Shown here: positions 23,427-31,326 of the stretch, piece by piece | Position numbering within the stretch: position 1 is the stretch's first letter | Layout: each line of letters begins with the position of its first letter | Assembly: GCA_964400545.1 (NCBI GenBank) | Contig: CAYNUG010000010.1 | Span: 1 to 31,326, forward strand | Length of the DNA stretch: 31,326 bases | Direction of reading: 5' to 3' | Origin: UBA647 sp964400545 | GTDB lineage: Bacteria > Acidobacteriota > Aminicenantia > UBA2199 | The notes under the pieces: generated by a model | What the model saw: the letters and a program-made list of their open reading frames with translations, nothing else | What the model was told of the DNA's origin: nothing | Database searches by the model: none | Position numbers and translations under genes: made by a program

Positions 23427-24728
23427 TTAAAAAATATGTAAAATTTCAGCAAAAAGATACCAGAATCCCAAAATAGAAAAGAATACCAGCATCAAAAAGA
23501 ACATTAGCCCGCTCATCGGGAATTTTGTGACTATATTGATCAGCCCCTGGTATGAACGTTTTGTAAGAGTAAAAGGACATTGAACCGGAGTGTGACCGGA
23601 CATTATATTATCAATAATAAGCTGTATCTCTCTAATTGTCTGATATCTTTTTTCCGGTTTTTTTTGCAATCCTTTGGATAGTATATGGGAAAGATCCGCC
23701 GGAACTGATGGTTGGTATTTGCTTCTGACATTCATGGCGAATTTGGGTTTCTCCTGCAAAACAGCCTTTAGAACTCCTTTCATTGAGTTTTTTGCACTTA
23801 GATATGGTTTCAAAGTCAGAAATTCATAAAACAAAGCAGAGAGACTGTAAATATCGGTCCTGTCATCATGAGGTCCCTTTGTAATCTGCTCGGGAGCCAT
23901 ATATCCAGGAGTCCCGATTATCGAATCATCTGCCGTCCTGGATATTTGTCCTTTGGATAATCTTTCAGACTCCATTTCTTTTATTTCTTTTTCAAGTTCT
24001 TCCACATCCGAACCGACAATTGTTGACGGATCTTTACCCCTTATCCTCTTGGCAATCCCCCAGTCCATGACCATAACTTCTCCATGAGGTCCAACCATTA
24101 TATTCGAAGGTTTCAGATCCCGGTGTATTATTCCATTATAATGAGCAAACTCAACTGCTTTCAAAATTTCACGAAAAATATTTATTCGTTGCTGGAAAGT
24201 ATACTTCTTATGGTATTCTCTATCCCCGGATCTTAATTTTTTGATTATTTCCTCAAGGGTATCCCCATAGACATATTTCATTATGAAATAATATTGACCA
24301 TTCTCATCGCGACCAACATCATGTATTGGTACAATATTCGGGTGTTCCAGATGACCGACAGTCCTTATTTCATCAATAAAACGCATGAGCAATGAAGGAC
24401 TATGCAACTCTTTTCTGAGCCTTTTAATGGCAACAAGGCGATAGATATCTTTATCTAAGACAAGCTCCACCTCTCCACCTCCGCCTTTCCCCAGGATTCC
24501 CTTTGATTCATATCTGTCACCCTGACCGGTTACCAACTTTACACCTTCGGGACTTTGCTGGAGAAAGGGAAGTAAAGTTCTTGAGGAGAGGCCCGATATA
24601 GTTGTTTTTGAATTACCATTTTTGGAAATTTGACGTAATATTTCATCTGGTTCTATATTTGTAGAGGATATTTTTGTAATTCCAAAAATATCTCCCAGTA
24701 ATTCTGTCCCAAATTGATCATTCTCCAT
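23427..24728 (-). CDS. Hanks-type serine/threonine protein kinase with C-terminal membrane anchor
   Basis: A 433-residue kinase. Glycine loop GKGGGG at 80-85, catalytic Lys102 (VAIKRL), HRDLKPSN at 202-209, metal-binding D222 in a DWG (DFG-variant) motif, and APE at 278-280. The activation segment between DWG and APE is about 59 residues, longer than usual, and contains an acidic EELEKEIKEMESERL stretch. The first 70 residues are polar and unrecognised. The end has one transmembrane helix (about 403-427) with a tiny outer tail and no sensor domain, so the kinase faces the cytoplasm. AGGAGGG 4 bases before the ATG is a strong ribosome-binding site. TATAAT at 24751-24746 is a possible -10 but would leave a very short leader. 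Substrates unknown. Confidence 0.94.
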   Translation of the reverse strand: MENDQFGTELLGDIFGITKISSTNIEPDEILRQISKNGNSKTTISGLSSRTLLPFLQQSPEGVKLVTGQGDRYESKGILGKGGGGEVELVLDKDIYRLVAIKRLRKELHSPSLLMRFIDEIRTVGHLEHPNIVPIHDVGRDENGQYYFIMKYVYGDTLEEIIKKLRSGDREYHKKYTFQQRINIFREILKAVEFAHYNGIIHRDLKPSNIMVGPHGEVMVMDWGIAKRIRGKDPSTIVGSDVEELEKEIKEMESERLSKGQISRTADDSIIGTPGYMAPEQITKGPHDDRTDIYSLSALFYEFLTLKPYLSAKNSMKGVLKAVLQEKPKFAMNVRSKYQPSVPADLSHILSKGLQKKPEKRYQTIREIQLIIDNIMSGHTPVQCPFTLTKRSYQGLINIVTKFPMSGLMFFLMLVFFSILGFWYLFAEILHIF

Positions 24729-24825
24729 TTTACCCTCCTGATCTAATTATAAAATCAGACAATTTTCTCAATCTTTTCCTGCTACATTAATAATTATTTT
24801 TTAATAAATCAAATTAAGTATATTT

Positions 24826-25350
24826 TTAAAGATTCTCCGTAAAATCTCTGAGTAGCTCTTTTAATTCTTCATCTTTATCAATTTCTATTATTCCATCAGA
24901 AAAATTTTTTGAGAAAAAGTTCAAATTATATGATCCAAAAATTTCTCCTTTGAAATAGGGTAAAATCTTCTTTGTGGCTTCAAGAGATGATTTCCCTCCA
25001 CGTCCTCCAGGAGAAGTGCTCATTACTAGAATTTTTATCCCGGACAAGAAAGATTTGTCGAAACGAGAAAGCCAATCCAATATGTTTTTAAAGAACGCCG
25101 GAAGATTTCCATTATGCTCCGGAACTGAAATTATCAATCCATCCTGACCCACAATTTCCGAGTGCAACTTCTTTACTGCGGACGGGAAACCCTCTCTCTC
25201 CATGTCTTCACTATAAATAGGAATATCAAAATCAGTAAGCTTTATCAGCTTCACAAGTTGATCCTTTATTAATGAACCAGCATACTCCGCCAACTTAGTA
25301 TTTATCGATCTTGAACTATTGCTACCAGAAAAAATTATAATTTTTTTCAT
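24826..25350 (-). CDS. NADPH-dependent FMN reductase-family flavoprotein
   Basis: A 174-residue flavodoxin-fold protein. The FMN phosphate loop SGSNSSRSIN is at 8-17 and the family motif PEHNGNLPAFFKNILDWLSR follows in the middle (the NAD(P)H/FMN site), with STSPGGRGG further on. It should reduce FMN, quinones or similar acceptors with NAD(P)H in the cytoplasm; the true acceptor is unknown. The ATG has GGGGAG just upstream, and TAGAAT at 25373-25368 with TTGGAC 18 bases before it is a possible promoter. It stands alone, with a 97-base gap to the kinase downstream and repeat copy 4 in the gap upstream. Confidence 0.92.
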   Translation of the reverse strand: MKKIIIFSGSNSSRSINTKLAEYAGSLIKDQLVKLIKLTDFDIPIYSEDMEREGFPSAVKKLHSEIVGQDGLIISVPEHNGNLPAFFKNILDWLSRFDKSFLSGIKILVMSTSPGGRGGKSSLEATKKILPYFKGEIFGSYNLNFFSKNFSDGIIEIDKDEELKELLRDFTENL

Positions 25351-25410
25351 TTTCTCCCCAAGCTATTATTCTAATTCACCAGACACCGGGAGTCCAATGA
25401 AAAATAGAAT

Positions 25411-25426
25411 GGGGTCAGGCACTTTT
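25411..25426 (+). repeat. Short repeat copy 4, variant (GGGGTCAGGCACTTTT)
   Basis: GGGGTCAGGCACTTTT differs from the other copies by one base (A to T at position 5). It lies in the 143-base gap between the FMN reductase and mntP genes, unpaired. Confidence 0.75.
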
Positions 25427-25493
25427 AAATATCATAAGAGTATAAAAACCGATCCTGATATTAGAAAGATCCAGTTGGAACAAAATTATCTTA

Positions 25494-26057
25494 TTAATTA
25501 TGAATAAACAAATGCTCGATCAATATTCTTATCCCAATAAGGATAAGAATTACCCCCCCTATGATTTCCGAACTTCTCTGCAATTTTTTTCCTGAATATT
25601 TGCCAATATAGATACCGGCAATAGAAAATATGAAAGTTGTGAGTCCAATTACAACAATCGGCCAGAAGATCCGTACTTCCAGAACCGCCAGGCTTAGTCC
25701 TACAGCAAGAGCATCAATACTTGTGGCAAAAGACTGCGTGAGAATAGAAGAAAATTTTAGTTTTTTAAAGGTTGAAATTTCACTATTTCTGACACTACTA
25801 TATACCATCCTGAGACCTAGATAGGAAAGAATAATGAATGCGATCCAGTGATCTATATTTCTTATATATATTTCTATTGGCCCCCCGGCAAGCCATCCCA
25901 AAACAGGCATCACAGTCTGAAATATTGTAAAAGAGACTGCAACCAACAAAACTCTTCTAAAGGGGAGCTCCTCAATATTAAATCCATTGACAACAGAAAC
26001 TGCAAAAGAATCCATTGAAAGACCCACCGCAATAAAGATCATAGTAATCAAATCCAT
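25494..26057 (-). CDS. mntP: Manganese efflux pump MntP family protein
   Basis: A 187-residue membrane protein with about six helices and the internal duplication of the family: GLSMDSFAVS at 12-21 and ATSIDALAVGLS at 111-122, each carrying an Asp in the membrane (D16, D115). It exports Mn2+ across the inner membrane. The C-terminus is helical with a short tail. It starts 21 bases after the methyltransferase stop, so there is no room for the yybP-ykoY Mn2+ riboswitch that often precedes mntP; expression presumably follows the upstream operon. Confident as to family; metal specificity is inferred. Confidence 0.94.
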   Translation of the reverse strand: MDLITMIFIAVGLSMDSFAVSVVNGFNIEELPFRRVLLVAVSFTIFQTVMPVLGWLAGGPIEIYIRNIDHWIAFIILSYLGLRMVYSSVRNSEISTFKKLKFSSILTQSFATSIDALAVGLSLAVLEVRIFWPIVVIGLTTFIFSIAGIYIGKYSGKKLQRSSEIIGGVILILIGIRILIEHLFIHN

Positions 26058-26078
26058 AAAATCACATCATCATATCTT

Positions 26079-26849
26079 CTATTCTATCAGAGCAAGATGC
26101 TCGGAGACAAGATTCATAAGAATACAACCACTTATACCGGCATTCAATGATTCCACAAGATCTGTTTGTCTGATCGAGATCACCGGATGCTCATTGAGGA
26201 ATTTATCATTAACTCCCCGGCCCTCATTTCCCAATACTATAACAGCCGGAGACATAACATCTTTAATTAAAATTGAAGACCCTGTCCTATGAGATGAAGT
26301 CAGATAAATATTGAATTTCTTTTCGATAGCTTCTGTCAAAAATCCTTCAAGTGAATCAAATCTTTTGACAGACGGATAAAAAACAGAATTTTGTGCTGCT
26401 CTCAAAAATTTTGTATTCGTCAACCTGACACATTCTCCTACAAGTGCAATGGATCTTATTCCGAAAGCAGCAGCACATCTGAAAATCGAACCAAGATTCC
26501 CCGGATCCTGGAAAGTGTCTACCGCTATAACCATACTGTTCCTGAAAATACTCGTTTCAGTTGGGATCTGTTCATATATTGCGATCATCGAAGGAGGATT
26601 TTTCAGTGAGGATAGTTTTTTCATTACTTTTTCAGTTACTTCCCAAACCGGAATTCCTTTTTTTGAAACCAGTTCATAAACCTCCTGATGAACTTTGTTA
26701 ACGATCAGAAGATCAGGAACAGCTTCTTTCCTCATGATATCCATCACAAGTTTTTCTCCTTCAAAAACAAACAATTCATCTTTGCGAAATAACAAATCTT
26801 TAATTCTGGTGTTTTTATCTGAAGTAATATACTCAATCTTTAAAGACAA
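26079..26849 (-). CDS. TrmH/SpoU-family RNA 2'-O-methyltransferase
   Basis: A 256-residue SPOUT methyltransferase. The three SpoU motifs are present: DTFQDPGNLGSIFRCAAAFG at 111-130 (with Asn118 and Arg124), IVLGNEGRG at 204-212, and SLNAGIS at 234-240. The N-terminal 90 residues form the substrate-binding domain typical of TsnR/RlmB-like enzymes. It should methylate a 2'-OH in rRNA or tRNA with SAM; the target site is unknown. The start is a TTG at 26849 with AGGAG 5 bases upstream, inside the end of the radical SAM gene. It is the only gene here that ends in TAG, and that TAG is followed two codons later by tandem TGA TGA. Confidence 0.94.
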   Translation of the reverse strand: MSLKIEYITSDKNTRIKDLLFRKDELFVFEGEKLVMDIMRKEAVPDLLIVNKVHQEVYELVSKKGIPVWEVTEKVMKKLSSLKNPPSMIAIYEQIPTETSIFRNSMVIAVDTFQDPGNLGSIFRCAAAFGIRSIALVGECVRLTNTKFLRAAQNSVFYPSVKRFDSLEGFLTEAIEKKFNIYLTSSHRTGSSILIKDVMSPAVIVLGNEGRGVNDKFLNEHPVISIRQTDLVESLNAGISGCILMNLVSEHLALIE

Positions 26850-29244
26850 TTTTTCTCCTCATAAGGGAATTCGTCCTTTGCTTGTCCGGATCTAAAACCC
26901 TGTATATTTTTGCAAATCTTTCAGCACCTCTATCAGAATAATCAATTTTAAGTTTTAACATATCATCTCCAAATTCGATCTCATCTGACGGAAGTAATAT
27001 CTTCATTATTTCCTTGTGATAAAGAACTGTATTTTTTCTGATTATTTCATAACATACATACTTTAAATCCTTGTTGAGATTTTTCTTTTGATTCACGATC
27101 TCAACACGGGTAAAAATAAACTCACCGGAAACTTTATTTAGAGAGTCTAATATTCGCTTTTCAGTCAATCCTTCATCAACAAACAATTCAACAACCTCTT
27201 CTGCTCCCTGGGCAAAAACCGGAAGCGGTGGAATTGCAGCCATTTTGATCCTCGGATGAAACCCTTCGGTACATCTGAACTTTATTCCGGATTTCCGGAT
27301 CATTCTTTCAATATATTTCATCATCGGCAAATGGGAGAACCAAGAAAATTCATTTTCCTTTTTATAAAATATTCTGATCTTATTATATTCCACTTCTTCC
27401 TTTTGAGGAGGTTTTATAATTCTATCCTTTTTTTCTTGAAGCGGTTCCTTTTTATACTTGAACCCACAACCCATACATTCAGAACATTTCATATCAGTAC
27501 ATGAAGGTGTTATTTCCTCATTCATAGATCTTTCATACTCTCCCAAAAGAAATTCCGGTGTAAAATTGAAATCGAGAAAATTCCAGGGAAGCAAAGTATC
27601 CGAACTTAACTCATCAAGAAACCCCCGAAGTCCGAGGTCCTCAATATGTCCTTCCCAGACATCATAATTAAATTCTGAATCCCATGCGGAGAATATCTCA
27701 TCTGACCTGAAAGCTCTATAGATCAATTCGCCTACCGACTGATCTCCCCTTGATAAGATGGTCTCCACCAGCCCTTTTTCCGGTCCGTGGAAATCAAGAT
27801 CAATATTTTTATACCGTTTCAAACCATTCAGAAGGATACCTGTTTTCCTTTTAATTTCCTCATTTGAATCTCTTTTTGCCCACTGAAAAACTGTATGTGG
27901 TTTAGGAACAAAAGGTGAGAATGAAATATGAATCTTAAGATTTTTTCTTACTTTTTTTGACTCTTTCTGGATCTTTTCCAGCAGATCTATCGTTGCATAC
28001 AGATCCTCATCCGTTTCAGTCGGGAGTCCAATCATAAAGTATAGTTTGATCTTCTGCCATCCATGGGACAGAACTTCTCTGACCGCAGTGAAGATCTCTT
28101 CATCAGAAACATCTTTGTTGATAACTCTGCGCAACCTTACAGATCCTGCTTCAGGAACAATGGTTAAACCCGTCCTCCGTCCTGTCGATAAAACCGACAA
28201 AATATTTCCGGTCAGTGTTGAAGGACGTAATGATGGTAAAGAGATCGAGAGACATGATTGATCTATATCTATCACACTCTCAAGAATATCCTCGATCCGG
28301 GGATGATCTCCACTGCTCAGAGAAGATAAAGAAAATGATTCAAATCCGGTATGTTTAAGTGAATTTAACAATTCTTCAGATATACTTTCAGGAGATTTTA
28401 TCCTGTAGGGCGAATAATAAGCTTTAGCCTGACAAAACCTGCAGTTCTGCGGACATCCTCTTGCTATCTCCACCTCAAGCCTGTCAAAAACAACATTAGT
28501 GATCGGAACTATCAATCCATTACTAAACTGATCTGCACTCAGGTTTTCCAGAACCTGTTTTTTTATTTTTTTGCCGCCTGTGTCCGGAACAAAAAAAATC
28601 CCCTTTTTATTAACATCAAAAAGTGATGGTATATATAATCCCTGAATATCTTTAAAACCGGCAAGATTTTTCTCCCCGTTTCTTTTATTTTTAAGAAGAG
28701 ATCTTATTATCTCCGGAAATATGATCTCTCCATCACCTATCGCAAACATATCTATAAAATCTCTGATCGGTTCGGGATTTGCTGCTGCAGTAATTCCTCC
28801 CGCTGCAATTATAGGAAATTTGTCATCTCTTTCTTTTGAGTAAAGAGGGATATTTGAAAGATCGAGAATCTTGAGAATATTCGTGTAGACCATCTCAGTG
28901 AGGATAGAAAATCCGATCAGATCAAAATTCTTAAGCGGAGTTTTACTTTCCAGTGAAAATAATTCAATTTTTTCTTTTTCGAAAATTTCAATCGATTCTC
29001 TATCAGGAAGAAAAGCTCTCTCAACATTAACACCATCAAGCCCGGCCAGCAGATGATACAAAATCTTTAACCCTTGATAACTCATTCCTATATTGTAAAT
29101 ATCAGGAAAAACAAGGCAGATATTTGCTTTCTGTTCACTAAAATCACTTTTTATAACATTGATCTCTTTTCCGGAATAGATCTGAGGGTTTTTTAACTTA
29201 GGAATAAGTAGATTTATTTTTTCTCTTTCTTTATCCTGAAGCAT
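26833..29244 (-). CDS. B12-binding-like radical SAM protein fused to a DUF2344 domain
   Basis: An 803-residue protein. Residues of about 35-180 form a Rossmann B12-binding-like domain (FPDIYNIGMSYQGLKILYHLL; DGEIIFPEII). The radical SAM core carries the 4Fe-4S motif CxxxCxxC as C264, C268, C271 (IARGCPQNCRFCQ) and a later GLPTETDED. A Cys cluster (CTDMKCSECMGC, about 582-593) follows, then a DUF2344 domain from about 622 to the end, starting KIRIFYKKENEFSWFSHL. The arrangement matches the TIGR03960 + TIGR03936 fusion. The reaction is not established to my knowledge; proximity to rodA and, in other genomes, to RNase G genes is common. Its ATG overlaps the rodA stop by one base (TAATG). Confidence 0.93.
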   Translation of the reverse strand: MLQDKEREKINLLIPKLKNPQIYSGKEINVIKSDFSEQKANICLVFPDIYNIGMSYQGLKILYHLLAGLDGVNVERAFLPDRESIEIFEKEKIELFSLESKTPLKNFDLIGFSILTEMVYTNILKILDLSNIPLYSKERDDKFPIIAAGGITAAANPEPIRDFIDMFAIGDGEIIFPEIIRSLLKNKRNGEKNLAGFKDIQGLYIPSLFDVNKKGIFFVPDTGGKKIKKQVLENLSADQFSNGLIVPITNVVFDRLEVEIARGCPQNCRFCQAKAYYSPYRIKSPESISEELLNSLKHTGFESFSLSSLSSGDHPRIEDILESVIDIDQSCLSISLPSLRPSTLTGNILSVLSTGRRTGLTIVPEAGSVRLRRVINKDVSDEEIFTAVREVLSHGWQKIKLYFMIGLPTETDEDLYATIDLLEKIQKESKKVRKNLKIHISFSPFVPKPHTVFQWAKRDSNEEIKRKTGILLNGLKRYKNIDLDFHGPEKGLVETILSRGDQSVGELIYRAFRSDEIFSAWDSEFNYDVWEGHIEDLGLRGFLDELSSDTLLPWNFLDFNFTPEFLLGEYERSMNEEITPSCTDMKCSECMGCGFKYKKEPLQEKKDRIIKPPQKEEVEYNKIRIFYKKENEFSWFSHLPMMKYIERMIRKSGIKFRCTEGFHPRIKMAAIPPLPVFAQGAEEVVELFVDEGLTEKRILDSLNKVSGEFIFTRVEIVNQKKNLNKDLKYVCYEIIRKNTVLYHKEIMKILLPSDEIEFGDDMLKLKIDYSDRGAERFAKIYRVLDPDKQRTNSLMRRKIVFKD

Positions 29245-30320
29245 TATTTTTGTTGTAAAAAATTTTCGACCTTCATTCTGAAAATTATTCCCTCGCCAAT
29301 AAGAAAAGCAAGCATCGAAGAACCTCCGTATGAAACAAACGGTAGCGGTATGCCCAATACCGGAAACAAACCTATAACCATAAGGATATTTACCAGAAAC
29401 TGGAACAGTATAAGTCCCGTGAACAGATAGACGAAATAAAACTCCTCACCGGAACTAACCCGAAAATTAAACTGCCTGTAAAATAAAATATAGAACAGAA
29501 GGAGAAGAAAGCTGATCCCGATAAAACCAAATTCTTCTCCAAGTACAGATGCAATAAAATCAGTATGCCGGGTAGGAAGAAATTTATATCTGGATTGCGA
29601 CCCTTTTAAATATCCTTCTCCCGTCAGTCCTCCTGATCCAAATGCAATTTTTGACTGGATGATCTGATATCCGGATGATTTACTATATTTTGCAGGATTC
29701 ACAAATGATATTATTCTCTCTTTTTGATAGGGTTTTAACATATAGTTCCACATACTGAAAGAAGCTGCAATGACAACAACAAGTGAGATGACCAATACCG
29801 AAATTCTGATCTTCTTTAATAGGATAGCAAATAATACAAATGATAAAAGTATAAAAGCTGTTCCCATATCAGGTTGTAAAGCAATAAGAGCGAAGGGAAC
29901 TATTACCAGAGCGACAATCTTAAGAAACGATGACCAATTTAAGATATGAGTTCTTGTCAGATATTTTGACAGAATAAGTGCAAGGGGAATCTTTATAAAT
30001 TCTGAAACCTGAATTGAGAGAAAACCCATTTTAATCCAGCTCTTTGTTCCTGAAATTATTTTTCCCGTGAGAAGTTGAAGGATAAGGGCCACTATTAGTA
30101 TTATATATACAGGAAAACTCCACCTATAAATCGTTTCGATCTTCAGCATTAGTACTGCCGAAAAAAGAAGAAAAGAAATAACGATCTTGACAAGATGTTT
30201 TGCCAAATAATTGTTAGTACTGCCCTGTGTCGCACTAAAGATAAGCAAAACTCCCATAACAACAATAATAACCAGTATCAGGAAGGTCGTTTTATCAAAG
30301 AATTTTAAAAAATCATTCAC
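29244..30320 (-). CDS. rodA: Rod-shape peptidoglycan polymerase RodA
   Basis: A 358-residue integral membrane SEDS glycosyltransferase that polymerises lipid II during elongation with its partner PBP2. Many transmembrane helices are visible. Family signatures: LQPDMGTAFIL with the conserved Asp, FGSGGLTGEGYLKGSQSRYKFLPTRHTDFIASVLGEEFGF in the large loop, and PFVSYGGSSMLA near the end. The start is a GTG at 30320 with AGGAGG at 30336-30331, and it overlaps the mrdA stop by 8 bases, so the two partner enzymes are translationally coupled. Confidence 0.97.
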   Translation of the reverse strand: MNDFLKFFDKTTFLILVIIVVMGVLLIFSATQGSTNNYLAKHLVKIVISFLLFSAVLMLKIETIYRWSFPVYIILIVALILQLLTGKIISGTKSWIKMGFLSIQVSEFIKIPLALILSKYLTRTHILNWSSFLKIVALVIVPFALIALQPDMGTAFILLSFVLFAILLKKIRISVLVISLVVVIAASFSMWNYMLKPYQKERIISFVNPAKYSKSSGYQIIQSKIAFGSGGLTGEGYLKGSQSRYKFLPTRHTDFIASVLGEEFGFIGISFLLLLFYILFYRQFNFRVSSGEEFYFVYLFTGLILFQFLVNILMVIGLFPVLGIPLPFVSYGGSSMLAFLIGEGIIFRMKVENFLQQK

Positions 30321-31326
30321 TTTTAAAGATCCTCCTGTAGATTTTCCCCGCTATTGGAGCAGCAATTCTACCTGCATCTCCACCGTTCTCAACAAATACA
30401 ACAGATGCATATCTGGGATTGTCTCTGGGGACAAATGAAACGAACCATGAATGGGGAGTAAATTTTTTCTTCTTAACAAGTTCTTTATAATTCGGATTTT
30501 CGAGAGAGAGTATCAATTGTGTTCCGGTCTTGCCGCAAACATTCAATCCTTCTACAAATGCACCCCTCCCGGTTCCTCCTTCATTAACGACCCGGAAGAG
30601 ACCATCAATAACAGTTTCAAATATTTCTTCTGGAATACCTACATTTTCGAATTCAGGTATATATTCTCTAAGCTTATCACCATCTCTCCTGATATCTTTC
30701 ATAAGATGCATATGCGGTCTTCTTCCTCTAAGAGCAACTGTACTGATCATTGATAATAATTGTGCAGGAGTAGAAGTTATCATACCTCCTCCTATTGCTA
30801 TCGAGATCGTTTCTCCGGGATACCATTGTTCATTCATTTTTTCAAGTTTCCATTTTCGGGAAGGAAGCACACCAATCTTCTCATTTGGTATATCAATTGC
30901 CGTCAGATCGCCTAAACCAAGTTTTTTTCCGTAATTTGCTATTATGTCAATATCTGTATTTTTCCCAAGTTGATAAAAATAGATATTGCATGAATTCTGA
31001 ATAGCTTCTATAAGATTCACAGAACCATGCCCCCGCTTGTTCCAGCAATGAAACACTCTGCCATAAATTCTTTTGCTTCCATAACAGGTTGTACTTGTCC
31101 GGGCTGTTATTATCTTTTCATTCAATCCGGTAATTGCCATTACTATTTTAAAAGTCGACCCTGGCGAATACAAGCCCTGTATGAATTTGTTATGAAGAGG
31201 CTTCTTGTCATCATTAATAAGGGAAAGCCATTCCCTTTCTGTAAAAGACGATGAAAAGAATCCGGGATCGAAATTCGGTTTACTGACCATTGCCATAAGA
31301 CCACCTGTTCTAAGATCGATCACCCC
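30313..31326 (-). CDS. mrdA: Penicillin-binding protein 2, C-terminal part (5' end outside window)
   Basis: This is the transpeptidase half of a class B PBP; the frame is open to the last base of the window, so the N-terminal anchor and pedestal lie beyond it. The visible 337 residues begin GVIDLRTGGLMAMVSKPNFDPG, the usual PBP2 segment just before the catalytic domain. Active-site motifs: SxxK as YSPGSTFK, SxN as QNSCNIYF, and KTG in VCGKTGTQ. It cross-links peptidoglycan peptides in the periplasm with RodA, which follows directly. The length from the first motif to the stop is normal for PBP2. Confidence 0.96.
   Translation of the reverse strand, partial: GVIDLRTGGLMAMVSKPNFDPGFFSSSFTEREWLSLINDDKKPLHNKFIQGLYSPGSTFKIVMAITGLNEKIITARTSTTCYGSKRIYGRVFHCWNKRGHGSVNLIEAIQNSCNIYFYQLGKNTDIDIIANYGKKLGLGDLTAIDIPNEKIGVLPSRKWKLEKMNEQWYPGETISIAIGGGMITSTPAQLLSMISTVALRGRRPHMHLMKDIRRDGDKLREYIPEFENVGIPEEIFETVIDGLFRVVNEGGTGRGAFVEGLNVCGKTGTQLILSLENPNYKELVKKKKFTPHSWFVSFVPRDNPRYASVVFVENGGDAGRIAAPIAGKIYRRIFKSE

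Noticed and set aside
24746..24771. TATAAT upstream of the kinase gene as a full promoter
   Set aside because: The -10 is perfect, but the nearest -35-like TTGAGA is only 14 bases away and the leader would be about 11 bases. I mention it in the gene entry without calling a promoter.

Overview
The window looks like part of the chromosome of a low-GC, AT-rich diderm bacterium. The outer membrane is implied by a 1019-residue protein ending in a beta-barrel, a second small barrel protein and lipobox-bearing lipoproteins. RodA, PBP2, a lytic transglycosylase and an L,D-transpeptidase imply a peptidoglycan wall. A PilT ATPase, a GWxTD-domain protein, a Hanks-type kinase and an Asn at position -1 of one lipobox would fit a spirochaete-like or uncultured candidate-phylum lineage, but I cannot fix the phylum from sequence alone. 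I count 28 protein genes, tightly packed, and no rRNA, tRNA or CRISPR array. No gene-free stretch exceeds 300 bases; the longest is the divergent region 19246-19530.

Region 1 (plus strand, 1-12758): the tail of a TPR protein, a small lipoprotein and a large metallopeptidase / beta-propeller / outer-membrane-barrel fusion. Then a promoter and a chain pilT-alaS-lytic transglycosylase-lipid kinase, a lipoprotein thioredoxin with a small partner thioredoxin, a small barrel protein, and a GWxTD protein.

Region 2 (minus strand, 19245 to 12760): one long overlapping operon behind a good promoter. It encodes a cyclic 2,3-diphosphoglycerate synthetase homologue (cpgS-like), carbamate kinase, an unrecognised protein of about 730 residues, the bifunctional NAD(P)HX repair enzyme Nnr, and TsaE. 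The cpgS-like gene carries a single in-frame TAG at codon 252, with recognisable homologous sequence continuing in the same frame afterwards. This is the most interesting point in the window.

Region 3 (plus, 19531-22641): rpiB-glyA-RNase D-like exonuclease-L,D-transpeptidase, behind a perfect TTGACA.

Region 4 (minus, 31326 to 22713): a cell-elongation operon mrdA(partial)-rodA-radical SAM fusion-SpoU methyltransferase-mntP, followed by an FMN reductase, a Ser/Thr kinase and a DEDDh exonuclease. Four copies of a short repeat (GGGGACAGGCACTTT or a one-base variant) lie in the gaps of this region. Two copies form a 19-bp perfect hairpin, and copies flank the exonuclease gene.

Most of the window is housekeeping. 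The accessory signal lies in the amber-interrupted cpgS-like gene with its carbamate kinase partner, the short repeat family, and several unusual protein architectures.
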